27,215 nt of DNA from JAHFIW01 sp035495855 (GCA_035495855.1 DATJFD010000046.1:1-27215), one strand, 5' to 3'; shown: positions 1 to 6,953, counted from the first letter of the stretch. Notes: generated by a model not told the origin, from the sequence alone. Made by a program: numbers and translations.

Positions 1-2
1 TG

Positions 3-1082
3 ACCGTCACCGCGGCGAACGCCGCCTCGGCGTCCTTCGCGATACCCGCTTCGACCGTCGTGACCGCGGACCCGTCGTGGGACGGCGTCATCGCCGCGCC
101 GACGCTCGCGAACGTGACGATCCCCTCGACGCCGACGGAGACGTTCACGCCGACCTTCGCGATCGAGATCGGTTCGTCGCTTGCGCTGTCGTTCGACCGC
201 GGCGTGCGCATCCTGATCCCGTCGCAGGCCGGCAAGCGGGCGGGTTTCGTGCGGACGGGCATCGGTTTCACCGAGATCACGGCGACATGCGCGTCCGACG
301 GCCAGGCTGCGGGCGACGCGCTCGCTGCGAACGGCGACTGCAAGATCGACGCCGGACCTGACCTGGTCATCTGGACGAAACATTTCACGTCCTTCGCCAC
401 GTTCATCTCGGCGGCGCCCGCGACGTCGAGCGGCGGGGGCGGCGGCGGAGGAGGAGGCGGAGGCGGGGGAGGAGGAAGCACCGGTTCAACGGCGCCGTCG
501 GTCCCGACCGGGACCATCGCGCAGAACGTGACCGCAGCGCAGCTCGCGAGCCTTACCGAGGCGGAGAAGGCCGCTCCCTGGACCGACCCGACCTCGACCG
601 GCGCCTACACCGCGGCCACCGCCATCCTGTCCACGCCCACCATCGACATCGACAAAGGCCTGCTCACGCCGGCGACAGTCCGGTTCTGCACCACGGGCGC
701 GCTCATCAAGGGCGTCTCCTCGACCGCGGTCTATTATTGCGGCCGCGACGGCAAGCGTTACGTCTTCTTCAACGAGAAGCTGTTCTACACCTGGTTCTCC
801 GGGTTTTCCGCTCTCGTGACCATCACGGACGCCGAGCTCGCGCAGATCGCCATCGGCGGCAACGTCACCTACCGGCCGGGCGTGAAGATGGTGAAGATCC
901 AGACCGACCCGAAGGTCTACGCGCTCTCGCGCGGCGGCCTTCTGCGCTGGGTGACGAGCGAGGCGGTCGCGGCGAAGCTCTACGGCGCGGACTGGAACAG
1001 GAAGATCGATGACGTCTCGGACGCGGTCTTCTTCAATTATCACGTCGGCGAGCAGATCGACCCCGCGGACGCGGGTCTCTGA
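3..1082 (+). CDS. Secreted surface protein with poly-Gly linker, C-terminal part (5' partial)
   Basis: The reading frame is open from the first base, so the gene begins upstream; a GTG at 60 is not needed as a start. The first visible part is a beta-rich extracellular-type region ending near 'VIWTKHFTSFATF'. A run of about fifteen glycines follows (about 432-476). The last about 130 residues form a compact domain with 'GKRYVFF-NEK-LFYTWFSGF', 'GGNVTYRPGVKMVKI' and 'GGLLRWVTSEAVA'. I know this type of C-terminal domain from many Patescibacteria surface proteins; its function is not established. The Gly-rich linker between two folded parts fits an exported, modular wall or S-layer-like protein. 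No catalytic motif is visible. The signal peptide, if present, lies outside the window. The gene ends in TGA, followed 11 nt later by a strong hairpin. Confidence 0.85.
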   Translation, partial: TVTAANAASASFAIPASTVVTADPSWDGVIAAPTLANVTIPSTPTETFTPTFAIEIGSSLALSFDRGVRILIPSQAGKRAGFVRTGIGFTEITATCASDGQAAGDALAANGDCKIDAGPDLVIWTKHFTSFATFISAAPATSSGGGGGGGGGGGGGGGSTGSTAPSVPTGTIAQNVTAAQLASLTEAEKAAPWTDPTSTGAYTAATAILSTPTIDIDKGLLTPATVRFCTTGALIKGVSSTAVYYCGRDGKRYVFFNEKLFYTWFSGFSALVTITDAELAQIAIGGNVTYRPGVKMVKIQTDPKVYALSRGGLLRWVTSEAVAAKLYGADWNRKIDDVSDAVFFNYHVGEQIDPADAGL

Positions 1083-1093
1083 CGCGAAATGAA

Positions 1094-1122
1094 AAGCCCG
1101 TCCAAGCGGACGGGCTTCTTCG
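1094..1122. terminator. Bidirectional intrinsic terminator
   Basis: A stem of nine or more GC-rich pairs (1095-1103 with 1108-1116) has the loop AAGC. It is flanked by A-rich sequence on the left and T-rich sequence on the right, so it can end both the surface-protein gene and the convergent PHP gene. Confidence 0.85.
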
Positions 1123-1125
1123 TTC

Positions 1126-2178
1126 CTAAGGATGCGAGACGTAGATGGGGTTCGACCAGGCCGTCTGCGGCCCCGGCGCACGGCTCACGCGGATGCGCAC
1201 GTAGGTCTCCGTGCCGTCGGCTTCGTAGCTCGCGGCGACGGCGTTCGGCGCCGTCTTCACGACCCTGCCTTCCGCGGCGATGAATTCGATCCTGCTCGGG
1301 CGGGGCACGGCGACGTCGATCACGGCCCCGTGGACGGCGATCGCGTCGATCTTGCCGCCGTTCGAGGCATAGAAGTTCCCGGACTTGAGCGCGGCGATGA
1401 CCGCGGGGAGCGTGAGCTCGTCCGCGAACACGTCGGTCGACGCGACCATGCAGTACGCCGCGCGCACGTCATGGCAATCGTCGACGGCCGTGAGGTTCGT
1501 GCGCCTGCCGCGCGAGAGCAGATGGTCGATCCGCCGCTCGGCGTTGCTGTTGGTCCAGTCGTTGCTGTTGTTCCAGACCTCGATCGCGTCGTAGCGCTCG
1601 ACGCCCAGGAGCGCGGCGTCCGACCAGCACGGGTTCCTCGGATAGCTCCCGGGCCAGTCGGGATGGTTGATCTGGACGAAGGAACCTTCGCGGACCGCCT
1701 GGTCGATGACGTCCTGCGGGAGCCGCGCGCCCGGCGCGACGGTCGTCGCTCCGATGCGGTTCTCGTGCAGGCAGGTGTGGTCGTTCTCGACGCCGGGGAC
1801 GAAGAGGATCCCCGCGACGCCCGGGTCGGGCGTGTTGAAATCGTGGTCCGTGATGGCCGCGAAGTCGAAACCGTGGTCGCGGTACGCCGCCATGACCGCG
1901 GCGGGCGATTGCCGGCCGTCGGAGTTGGTCGTGTGCGCGTGCAGCTGCCCGCGGTATCGGTGCGCCTTCGCCCGGTACGGCGAGGTCAGGCGGATGCCGC
2001 CGCCTTCGGTCACGACAGGGACCGGCGGCGGAGGCGGCTGGGCCGGTGCGATCGCGCGCGGCGCGGGGGAGGGCGAAACGGCGATGCGGCGTCCGGCGCT
2101 GTCGCCGAGGCACGCGAAGCAGACGATGATGGCGGCGGCCGACAGGAAAAGAGCCGGGACGGGGACGGGAGACCTCAT
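1126..2178 (-). CDS. Membrane-anchored or secreted PHP-type metallohydrolase (CehA/McbA-like)
   Basis: About 350 residues. The chosen ATG at 2178 starts a hydrophobic N-terminus (residues 8-24, 'PALFLSAAAIIVCFAC') followed by a Pro-rich linker (about 36-56), which suggests export and anchoring. The frame stays open to 2274, but those extra residues are not signal-like. The catalytic domain shows PHP metal ligands: H80 and H82 in 'QLHAHTTNSDG', D111-H112-D113 in 'ITDHDFNT', then 'VPGVENDHTC', 'QINHPDWPG' and 'VDDCHD'. PHP domains of this class bind a bi- or trinuclear metal centre and hydrolyse phosphoesters or related bonds. The true substrate is unknown. The 'CFAC' near the end of the hydrophobic stretch is not a good lipobox. 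The gene stands alone, convergent to the preceding surface gene and divergent from the Hint-protein gene. Confidence 0.85.
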   Translation of the reverse strand: MRSPVPVPALFLSAAAIIVCFACLGDSAGRRIAVSPSPAPRAIAPAQPPPPPVPVVTEGGGIRLTSPYRAKAHRYRGQLHAHTTNSDGRQSPAAVMAAYRDHGFDFAAITDHDFNTPDPGVAGILFVPGVENDHTCLHENRIGATTVAPGARLPQDVIDQAVREGSFVQINHPDWPGSYPRNPCWSDAALLGVERYDAIEVWNNSNDWTNSNAERRIDHLLSRGRRTNLTAVDDCHDVRAAYCMVASTDVFADELTLPAVIAALKSGNFYASNGGKIDAIAVHGAVIDVAVPRPSRIEFIAAEGRVVKTAPNAVAASYEADGTETYVRIRVSRAPGPQTAWSNPIYVSHP

Positions 2179-2275
2179 GGTCGACGCTCGTTGTGGAAAG
2201 GTGCTGCCGCCCGAACGGGGCGGACTCCCGCATTCCAGCACGAAGACGGCGCGGTGGAAAGGGGCCGTCCCCATC

Positions 2276-2284
2276 TGCTATACT
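2276..2284 (+). promoter_or_regulatory. Extended -10 element of a probable leaderless promoter
   Basis: TGCTATACT ends only 6 nt before the ATG at 2291. Transcription should therefore start at or next to the start codon. A weak -35 (TGGAAA, 2255-2260) lies 18 nt upstream of the hexamer. Confidence 0.6.
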
Positions 2285-2290
2285 TCGCCC

Positions 2291-3310
2291 ATGCGCAAAT
2301 TCCCGCCGGTCGCCATCCTGGTCTCCGCGGTCGTGGTCGTCGCCGTGGCGGCGGCCGTCTTCACGCTCCTGCCGGCCCGCCAGAAAGGGACGGCGTGCAC
2401 CGCTGAAGCGCGGCAGTGCCCGGACGGCTCCTTCGTCGGCCGAAGCGGGCCGAATTGCGAGTTCGCGCCCTGCTCCGGCGGCCGACCTGCGCCGATCCCG
2501 AGGCCGGAATTCCCGCCGACCCCGCCCGCGCCGCCGCCGCTGCCGGGCTGCACCACGGACGCCGACTGCAAGGCAGGCGAAGCCTGCTTCGGTCTCGAGG
2601 GCCAGGGGACCGTCGCGCCGAACGGCGGACCGTCCACCTACATCATCACCAAGGGCGAGTGCCGCGAGAAAGCCGGCGGCGCCTGCGACACCGACGACCA
2701 GTGCTACCCGGGCCTCGTCTGCCACCAGCAAAAGTGCACGGAACCGCGCGACGGTTCCTGCAAGGGCGCCGACGACACCAGCTGCCCCGCGGGTTACCGC
2801 TGCGTGCAGTCCTGCGGTCCGCCGGTGGCGCAAGTGAACGAACCCGAACCGCCGTGGTACTGCGAAGTGGAGGAGCTCGCGCGCCGGCCGCGCAACTGCC
2901 CGATCTGTCTGGCGTCGAACGTGAAGATCGCCACGCCGTCCGGCACCGTGAACGTGAAGGACCTCCGCGAAGGCATGACGGTCTGGACCGAGGACGCGCA
3001 CGGCGGGCGCCTGGCCGCGCCGCTCATCGCCGCGAGCAGCACGCCCGCGCCGCCGGGCCACCGCGTCACGCATCTCGTGCTCATCGACGGCCGCGAGACC
3101 TACGCGTCGCCCTCGCATCCGACCGCCGACGGCCGCCCGGTCGGCGACCTGCGCCCCGGGGACGCCTACGACGGCTCCCGCGTCGCGTCCGCCTCGACCG
3201 TGCCGTATTGGGACGCCGCCACCTACGACCTGCTGCCTGCCGGTCCGACGGGCGTCTACTGGGCCGACGGCATCCTGCTCGGCAGCACGCTCTTCGACAG
3301 AGAAAAGTAA
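2291..3310 (+). CDS. Anchored Cys-rich protein with C-terminal Hint (hedgehog/intein-type) domain
   Basis: 339 residues. One N-terminal hydrophobic helix (about 6-25) anchors it or acts as a signal. Then come a small Cys-rich motif ('CPDGSFVGRSGPNCEFAPC'), a Pro-rich spacer, and Dickkopf-like Cys motifs ('CTTDADCKAGEAC', 'ACDTDDQCYPGLVC'). From C206 to the end a Hint fold is visible: 'CLASNVKIATPSGTVNVKDLREGMTV' split as the C1 cysteine C206, first strands and the 'dL-G--V' turn; then 'VLIDGRETYASPSHPTADG' with block-B-like H276, 'GDLRPGDAYDGS', and a final 'YWADGILLGSTLF'. Hint domains of hedgehog and bacterial intein-like proteins cleave their own N-terminal peptide bond by an N-S acyl shift at the first Cys. 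There is no C-terminal His-Asn splice motif, so cleavage without splicing is expected. Whether it is active is inference. The start is set by the ATG just behind the -10 box. Confidence 0.8.
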   Translation: MRKFPPVAILVSAVVVVAVAAAVFTLLPARQKGTACTAEARQCPDGSFVGRSGPNCEFAPCSGGRPAPIPRPEFPPTPPAPPPLPGCTTDADCKAGEACFGLEGQGTVAPNGGPSTYIITKGECREKAGGACDTDDQCYPGLVCHQQKCTEPRDGSCKGADDTSCPAGYRCVQSCGPPVAQVNEPEPPWYCEVEELARRPRNCPICLASNVKIATPSGTVNVKDLREGMTVWTEDAHGGRLAAPLIAASSTPAPPGHRVTHLVLIDGRETYASPSHPTADGRPVGDLRPGDAYDGSRVASASTVPYWDAATYDLLPAGPTGVYWADGILLGSTLFDREK

Positions 3311-3349
3311 AAAGAGAAAAACCGGTTTGTTCATCCTAAACGTCCCATT

Positions 3350-4111
3350 ATGAAGCGATTCATCGGCGCGATCACGATCGCCGCGATGCTCCTCCCCGGA
3401 GCGGCGGCGTTCGCCAACGAAGGAATGACGACGCCCAGGCCGGACGGCCAGGGCCAGATGATGCCTCCCAGGACGGAAGGCCAGGGCGAGGGCATGAAGT
3501 CATCGCTGAAGCCCGACAACGCCTGCATGGCGGCGGCGAACAAGAAGCGCGAAGACGCGATGAAGGCCGCGAAGCAGACCATGGACGCGGCGATGAAGTC
3601 CGCGCAGGACGCGTTCAAGGCCGCGAGGGACGCCGCACAGGCGCTCACGGACCCGGATGCCCGCGACCTCGCCATGGAAGCCGCGAAGAACGCCTTCGAG
3701 GACGCGCAGGTCGCCGCGCAGACGGCGATGCGCACGGCGCGCCGCGCCGCCGACCACCAGGCGCTCCTGGACAGGATCGAATGCCGCAAGCAGATGAAGG
3801 CCGCGCAGCAATGCCTCTCCGCCGCGATGGACAAGATGAAGGCGGCCATGAAGACCGCCGAGGACGCCTACCGCGCGGCGATGGAAGCCGCCAAGGCCAA
3901 GCGGGACGCCGCCATGGAAGCCGCGAAGGCGCTGACCGACGAAAACGCCCGCGATGAGGCCGTGATGGCCGCGCAGAACGCGTTCGAGGACGAGGAGGCC
4001 GCGGCGCAGAACGCCATGCGGCTGGCACGCCGCGACGCGGAGAACCAGATGCGTAAAGATAAGAAGGCCTGCGGCCCCCTGGTCAACGCCAGGTCCGTGA
4101 AAAGGCTGTAA
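3350..4111 (+). CDS. Secreted Ala-rich helical protein with two Cys-bracketed hendecad modules
   Basis: 253 residues. Signal peptide M1-A22 (cleavage after 'AAAFA'). After a short linker there are two similar Ala/Lys/Glu-rich helical modules, residues 59-146 and 155-242, offset by 96 residues. Each divides into eight 11-residue units of the type 'AMKAAKQTMDA/AMKSAQDAFKA'. Each starts with Cys and has a second Cys exactly 86 residues later (C59-C145; C155-C241), so each could close as a disulfide-linked helical hairpin. Charged faces alternate with Ala faces as in amphipathic or coiled-coil proteins. No enzyme motif is visible. There is no terminator between it and the Hint gene 39 nt upstream, so they may be co-transcribed. 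The following gene encodes a related helix. I do not recognise a named family. Confidence 0.8.
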   Translation: MKRFIGAITIAAMLLPGAAAFANEGMTTPRPDGQGQMMPPRTEGQGEGMKSSLKPDNACMAAANKKREDAMKAAKQTMDAAMKSAQDAFKAARDAAQALTDPDARDLAMEAAKNAFEDAQVAAQTAMRTARRAADHQALLDRIECRKQMKAAQQCLSAAMDKMKAAMKTAEDAYRAAMEAAKAKRDAAMEAAKALTDENARDEAVMAAQNAFEDEEAAAQNAMRLARRDAENQMRKDKKACGPLVNARSVKRL

Positions 4112-4124
4112 GCTCAGCGCCAGG

Positions 4125-4153
4125 AAAGGCCGCTCCCCATGAGCGGCCTTTTT
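4125..4153 (+). terminator. Intrinsic terminator
   Basis: Stem AAAGGCCGCTC (4125-4135) pairs with GAGCGGCCTTT (4141-4151), loop CCCAT, followed by T-rich sequence. Confidence 0.85.
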
Positions 4154-4226
4154 CATCCACAGAACGTAAGAATTGGACGGGCCCAACGTCAGTTAGAGAG
4201 CTAATTCACGTAGCTTTTTACGTTCT

Positions 4227-5834
4227 ATGCAGAGACGAATCGTACAAGCGACGGCCACGGCGATCATCTTCGCTTCGATGGCCGTCCCGGCTTTCGCCCA
4301 TGGCGACGGCCACGGCCTGGGCCTCAGCATGAAGCTCGAGGGCAGGCATGACAACGGCCTCCACCTCGGCTGGCTGAAGAACGGCAAACATGAGGAAGGC
4401 GACGATGACGAGGAGGGGAACACCATCTCCTCCTGCCTCGACACCGCGCGCCAGGCGCATGACACGGCCATCAAGGCGGCCGCGAAGATCTACCGCGCCG
4501 CGCAGGCCGACGCCCGGTCCGCGTACAGCACGGCGATCAAGACCGCCCAGAAGGCGCGCAAGAGCGCCATCAAGGACGCCCGCGTGACGTTCAAGGCCAG
4601 CGCCAAGGATCAGGCCGCCATCGAGGCGTACGCCGCGGCCAAGCTCAAGGCCGAGACCGACTGGCACGCCGCGGTGAAGACCGCGCAGGACGCGTTCAGC
4701 GCCGCCAAGGTCTCCGCCGAGAAGACCTGGAAGGAAGCCAAGCAGAAGGCCGACGCGGACTTCAAGGCGGCCAAGCTCGCCTGCGCCCCCGCGCCGACCC
4801 CGACGCCCGCTCCGGGCGACGTGACGGCCCCGGCCGCGGTGACGCTCTCGCTGTCCGCCGCGACCTCGTCCTCGGTCCTCGTCTCCTGGACGGCTCCGGG
4901 CGATGACGGCTCGACGGGCACCGCCGCCTCCTACGACCTCCGCTACTCGACCAGCGCGATCACGGACGCGAACTTCGCCTCCGCCACGCAGGTCGCGGGC
5001 GAGCCGGCCCCGGCCGTCGCGGGCACTGCCCAGACGATGACCGTCACCGGCCTCACCGCCAACACGACCTACTTCTTCGCCATGAAGGCGCAGGACGAGG
5101 TTCCGAACGTCTCGGCCCTCTCCAACGTGCCGAGCCTCGCCACGACGGTCCTGGCCGACACCACGGCCCCCGCCGCGGTGACGCTGGCCCTGTCGGCCGC
5201 CACGTCGTCCTCCATCACGGTCTCCTGGACCGCCACGGGCGATGACGGCTCGACGGGCACCGCCGCCTCGTGCGACCTCCGCTCCTCGACCAGCGCGATC
5301 ACGGACGCGAACTTCGCCTCCGCCACGCAGGTCGCGGGCGAGCCGGCCCCGGCCGTCGCGGGCACCGCCCAGACGATGACCGTCACCGGCCTCACCGCCA
5401 ACACCGCGTACTTCTTCGCCATGAAGTGCCAGGACGAGTCCGCGAACGTTTCGGCGCTCTCCAACGTGCCGACGCTCTCGACGCTCGTTGCCGCGGACAC
5501 GACGGCCCCGGCCGCCGTCACGACGCTCGCGCTTTCCGGCGCCACGTCGTCCTCCATCACCCTGACCTGGATCGCCACCGGCGATGACGGGATCACGGGC
5601 ACGGCCGCGTCGTACGACATCCGCTATTCGACCTCGCCCATCGCGACCGCCGCGGACTTCAACGCCGCGACCCAGGTCGCGGGCGAGCCGTCGCCGGCCG
5701 TCGCCGGCCTGACCCAGTCGATGACCGTCTCGGGTCTCACCGCAGGCACCACGTATTATTTCGCCATCGAGGCGACCGATGAGGCTTCGAACACCTCCAG
5801 CCTGTCCAACGTTCCTTCCCTCGCCACCCTCTAA
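4227..5834 (+). CDS. Secreted protein: hendecad helix followed by three fibronectin type III domains
   Basis: 535 residues. Signal peptide M1-A24 ('MAVPAFA' before the cut), then a His/Gly/Asp/Glu-rich segment. C70 and C186 bracket a helix; residues 77-186 divide exactly into ten 11-residue units such as 'AYSTAIKTAQK', 'ARKSAIKDARV' and 'DADFKAAKLAC'. A short Pro/Thr linker leads to three Fn3 domains (about 198-300, 311-413, 424-535), each with 'TAPAAVT-L', a conserved Trp ('VSWTA'), 'YDLRYS' and 'GLTANTTYFFAM'. Fn3 modules in secreted bacterial proteins usually serve as spacers or binding modules, so an adhesive or envelope role is likely but not shown. The first two Fn3 copies are nearly identical in DNA. 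The second has gained two cysteines (C349, C401). The helix resembles the one in the preceding gene. Confidence 0.85.
   Translation: MQRRIVQATATAIIFASMAVPAFAHGDGHGLGLSMKLEGRHDNGLHLGWLKNGKHEEGDDDEEGNTISSCLDTARQAHDTAIKAAAKIYRAAQADARSAYSTAIKTAQKARKSAIKDARVTFKASAKDQAAIEAYAAAKLKAETDWHAAVKTAQDAFSAAKVSAEKTWKEAKQKADADFKAAKLACAPAPTPTPAPGDVTAPAAVTLSLSAATSSSVLVSWTAPGDDGSTGTAASYDLRYSTSAITDANFASATQVAGEPAPAVAGTAQTMTVTGLTANTTYFFAMKAQDEVPNVSALSNVPSLATTVLADTTAPAAVTLALSAATSSSITVSWTATGDDGSTGTAASCDLRSSTSAITDANFASATQVAGEPAPAVAGTAQTMTVTGLTANTAYFFAMKCQDESANVSALSNVPTLSTLVAADTTAPAAVTTLALSGATSSSITLTWIATGDDGITGTAASYDIRYSTSPIATAADFNAATQVAGEPSPAVAGLTQSMTVSGLTAGTTYYFAIEATDEASNTSSLSNVPSLATL
4821..5500 (+). repeat. Tandem Fn3-coding DNA repeat, period 339 bp
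   Basis: The stretch starting at 4951 recurs at 5290 with long identical runs (about 85 bp with at most a base or two changed), giving a period of 339 bp or 113 codons. The third Fn3 copy is clearly more diverged. This suggests a recent duplication or gene conversion of copies one and two. Confidence 0.8.
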
Positions 5835-5855
5835 AAGGGGAGCAGGGAACGATCA

Positions 5856-5889
5856 GAACCGCCCGGTCCGCCCGGGCGGTTCTTCGTTC
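5856..5889 (+). terminator. Intrinsic terminator
   Basis: GAACCGCCCGG (5856-5866) pairs perfectly with CCGGGCGGTTC (5872-5882), followed by a T-rich tail. Confidence 0.85.
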
Positions 5890-5899
5890 TCCGCGAACG

Positions 5900-5908
5900 T
5901 GCTATGCT
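5900..5908 (+). promoter_or_regulatory. Extended -10 element of the DUF2905 gene
   Basis: TGCTATGCT, the same element type seen before many genes here. The expected start site leaves a short leader that carries the Shine-Dalgarno AAGGA (5917-5921). Confidence 0.55.
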
Positions 5909-5928
5909 TCGTGTGCAAGGAAATGCAT

Positions 5929-6153
5929 ATGTTCACCATGTCGCAGGTCGGAAAGGTGCTCATCATGATCGGCGCGGGGCTCGTCGTCTTCGGCGTGCTC
6001 GTCTCGGCGGGGACCGGCTTCGGCCGCCTCCCGGGCGACGTCGTCATCCAGCGCAAGGATTACGTCGTGTACGTGCCGGTGCTTTCGTCCATCATCGTGA
6101 GCATCGTGCTGTCGCTCGTGTACTGGGCGGTCACGCGCTATTTCGGGGAGTAG
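5929..6153 (+). CDS. DUF2905-type small membrane protein
   Basis: 74 residues. Two membrane helices are visible: residues about 6-26 ('VGKVLIMIGAGLVVFGVLVSA') and about 48-68. Between them is the conserved loop 'GFGRLPGDVVIQRKDY', typical of DUF2905 (the 'GRLPGDI' signature). The family is widespread and of unknown function. In-frame ATGs lie at 5923, 5929 and 5938. I choose 5929 because AAGGA ends 7 nt before it, while 5923 would have almost no spacing. It is a single-gene unit between two intrinsic terminators. Confidence 0.85.
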   Translation: MFTMSQVGKVLIMIGAGLVVFGVLVSAGTGFGRLPGDVVIQRKDYVVYVPVLSSIIVSIVLSLVYWAVTRYFGE

Positions 6154-6185
6154 GGACAACCGACCACGACGACAGAAAACAGATG

Positions 6186-6216
6186 AAAAACGGCCGGATA
6201 TCCGGCCGTTTTTTCG
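6186..6216 (+). terminator. Intrinsic terminator with extended imperfect arms
   Basis: The core is a perfect palindrome of CGGCCGGA-type sequence flanked by A5 and T6. Outside it, 6155-6185 and 6216-6241 are partly complementary (for example GACAAC at 6155 with GTTGTC at 6236) and share short words such as CGACGACAG and CGTCGTCTG. The small minus-strand gene ends just beyond it, and the element may serve both strands. Confidence 0.75.
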
Positions 6217-6247
6217 TGTCCGTCGTCTGTTATCTGTTGTCTGGCGG

Positions 6248-6337
6248 CTATTTCCCGCAGCCGCAATCGCACGTGCCGTCCGCCTTGTGCGCGTGACCGC
6301 AGTCCGGGCACATGTCCTTCGAGCCTTCCGCGTTCAT
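6248..6337 (-). CDS. 29-residue zinc-ribbon-like peptide
   Basis: Short gene of 29 residues ending 'CDCGCGK'. Six cysteines and two histidines (C10, C13, H15, H17, C23, C25, C27 and nearby) in the pattern CPDCGHAHK...TCDCGCG look like a small metal-binding peptide. I have seen similar short 'CPDCGH' peptides in Patescibacteria but know no function. The frame stays open upstream to 6526, but only the last 29 residues look protein-like, and the ATG at 6337 follows a plausible promoter at 6378-6383. An internal Met at residue 9 directly before 'CPDC' is an alternative start. There is no strong Shine-Dalgarno. Confidence 0.6.
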   Translation of the reverse strand: MNAEGSKDMCPDCGHAHKADGTCDCGCGK

Positions 6338-6359
6338 GGCCTCATGGATGAGATGAATT

Positions 6360-6383
6360 ATTGAAGGGACGTTCAATAGTGTA
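6360..6383 (-). promoter_or_regulatory. -10 box abutting the AT-rich dyad (site A)
   Basis: On the minus strand the hexamer TACACT (6383-6378) is followed with no gap by the perfect dyad ATTGAA-N6-TTCAAT (6377-6360). The start site would fall inside the dyad, as expected for an operator. A weak -35 TGGACG (6407-6402) is 18 nt upstream. It serves the 29-residue peptide gene. Confidence 0.55.
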
Positions 6384-6419
6384 CAATTCCTTTGTTCGGC
6401 ACGTCCAGACCAGCGTGTG

Positions 6420-6455
6420 GATACTATTGCAAAATAATTCACACAATGGTACGAT
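6420..6455 (+). promoter_or_regulatory. Divergent promoter region with AT-rich dyad (site B)
   Basis: GATACT (6420-6425) abuts the dyad ATTGCA-N6-TTCACA (6426-6443), the same arrangement as site A but on the opposite strand. The left half also reads as a -35 (TTGCAA, 6427-6432), with TACGAT (6450-6455, preceded by TGG) exactly 17 nt downstream. Two overlapping promoters, or one promoter plus operator, are possible. Confidence 0.55.
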
Positions 6456-6467
6456 AGAGGCACGCCT

Positions 6468-6548
6468 ATGGAAACCGCCCTCGCGAAGTTCGCCATCACG
6501 GTCGCGCTCCTGGCCTCGGCCCTCATGCCGTTCGCCGCGAACGTTTAG
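6468..6548 (+). CDS. 26-residue hydrophobic peptide, or remnant of a secreted protein
   Basis: ATG at 6468 lies 12 nt behind the -10 candidate TACGAT. The product is short and hydrophobic ('KFAITVALLASALMPFAA') and reads like a signal peptide with an A-x-A-like end, then stops at TAG. The same frame continues for about 30 protein-like codons past the TAG before a TGA at 6640-6642. Possibilities are a real tiny membrane peptide, the start of a decayed exported protein, or chance. The good promoter favours some transcript here. No Shine-Dalgarno is visible. Confidence 0.35.
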   Translation: METALAKFAITVALLASALMPFAANV

Positions 6549-6779
6549 CGCTTCGAGGGTCCGCCCGCGTGGGGCCGGGCCTGCGGCGAAGGCCTCCGGG
6601 GCCTCATCGGTCTCGCGCCCACTGTCTTCCGAGTCTGCTGATCGTCCACGCCGCGACCCGCCACACCTCAACAAGCTGATCCGAGCGCTCATCCTGATCT
6701 CCACCGGCGCCGTCGGCGCGCAACCATCCTCCGCTCATCCCTCCGGTCTGACCCTCGTCACGGGTATCGTCGCTGCCCT
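6549..6779. other. 231-nt GC-rich stretch without a convincing gene
   Basis: No frame gives a recognisable protein across the whole stretch. A frame open through it lacks any motif I know. GGGTCCGCCCGCGTGG near 6559-6574 could pair with CCACGCCGCGACCC near 6647-6660, closing a loop of about 70 nt, so a structured transcript from the site-B promoter is possible but unproven. Confidence 0.3.
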
Positions 6780-6953
6780 ATGCTTGTCGGCATCGAGACC
6801 CAAAAAACGATCGTCGGCGCCCTCATCGTCGTGGTTTTCGTCGGCCTGGTGTTCGCGGTCTATGCGGCCCGGCGAGAGGGGAGGGATTCAACTTCGCACG
6901 TGAACGGTCCGGGAACGGACAGCGGGCTGGACATAGGCGTTGGCGGGACCTAG
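6780..6953 (+). CDS. 57-residue single-span membrane protein
   Basis: The ATG at 6780 opens a short frame with one strong membrane helix, about residues 9-29 ('KTIVGALIVVVFVGLVFAV'), then a basic stretch 'YAARREGRD' and a Gly/Thr-rich polar tail ending in TAG. Positive residues directly behind the helix suggest the C-terminal tail is cytoplasmic. Small one-helix proteins of this look are common in Patescibacteria. There is no clear Shine-Dalgarno, and the promoter is unknown. An intrinsic terminator lies about 55 nt after the stop, which supports a transcribed gene. I do not recognise a family. Confidence 0.55.
   Translation: MLVGIETQKTIVGALIVVVFVGLVFAVYAARREGRDSTSHVNGPGTDSGLDIGVGGT

Noticed and set aside
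432..476. Poly-Gly coding run as a phase-variable repeat
   Set aside because: The codons are mixed GGC/GGG/GGA rather than a uniform tract, so slippage is not clearly favoured; it reads as an ordinary linker.
1469..3334. Long minus-strand open frame, and similar long antisense frames at 12073-13368, 19929-22178, 22465-23757 and 25159-27027
   Set aside because: They lie opposite strongly supported genes, have Arg/Ala/Gly/His-rich compositions without motifs, and reflect high GC at third codon positions.
6546..6642. Stop-codon readthrough or recoding to join the 26-codon frame to downstream codons
   Set aside because: TAG and TGA end many other genes here at sensible places, so a recoded stop is unlikely; decay or chance is simpler.
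6361..6903. A 180-codon plus-strand frame across the divergent promoter region
   Set aside because: Its start lies inside the dyad and promoter of the minus-strand peptide gene, its composition is Ser/Arg/Pro-rich, and it overlaps the better-supported 57-residue membrane protein.
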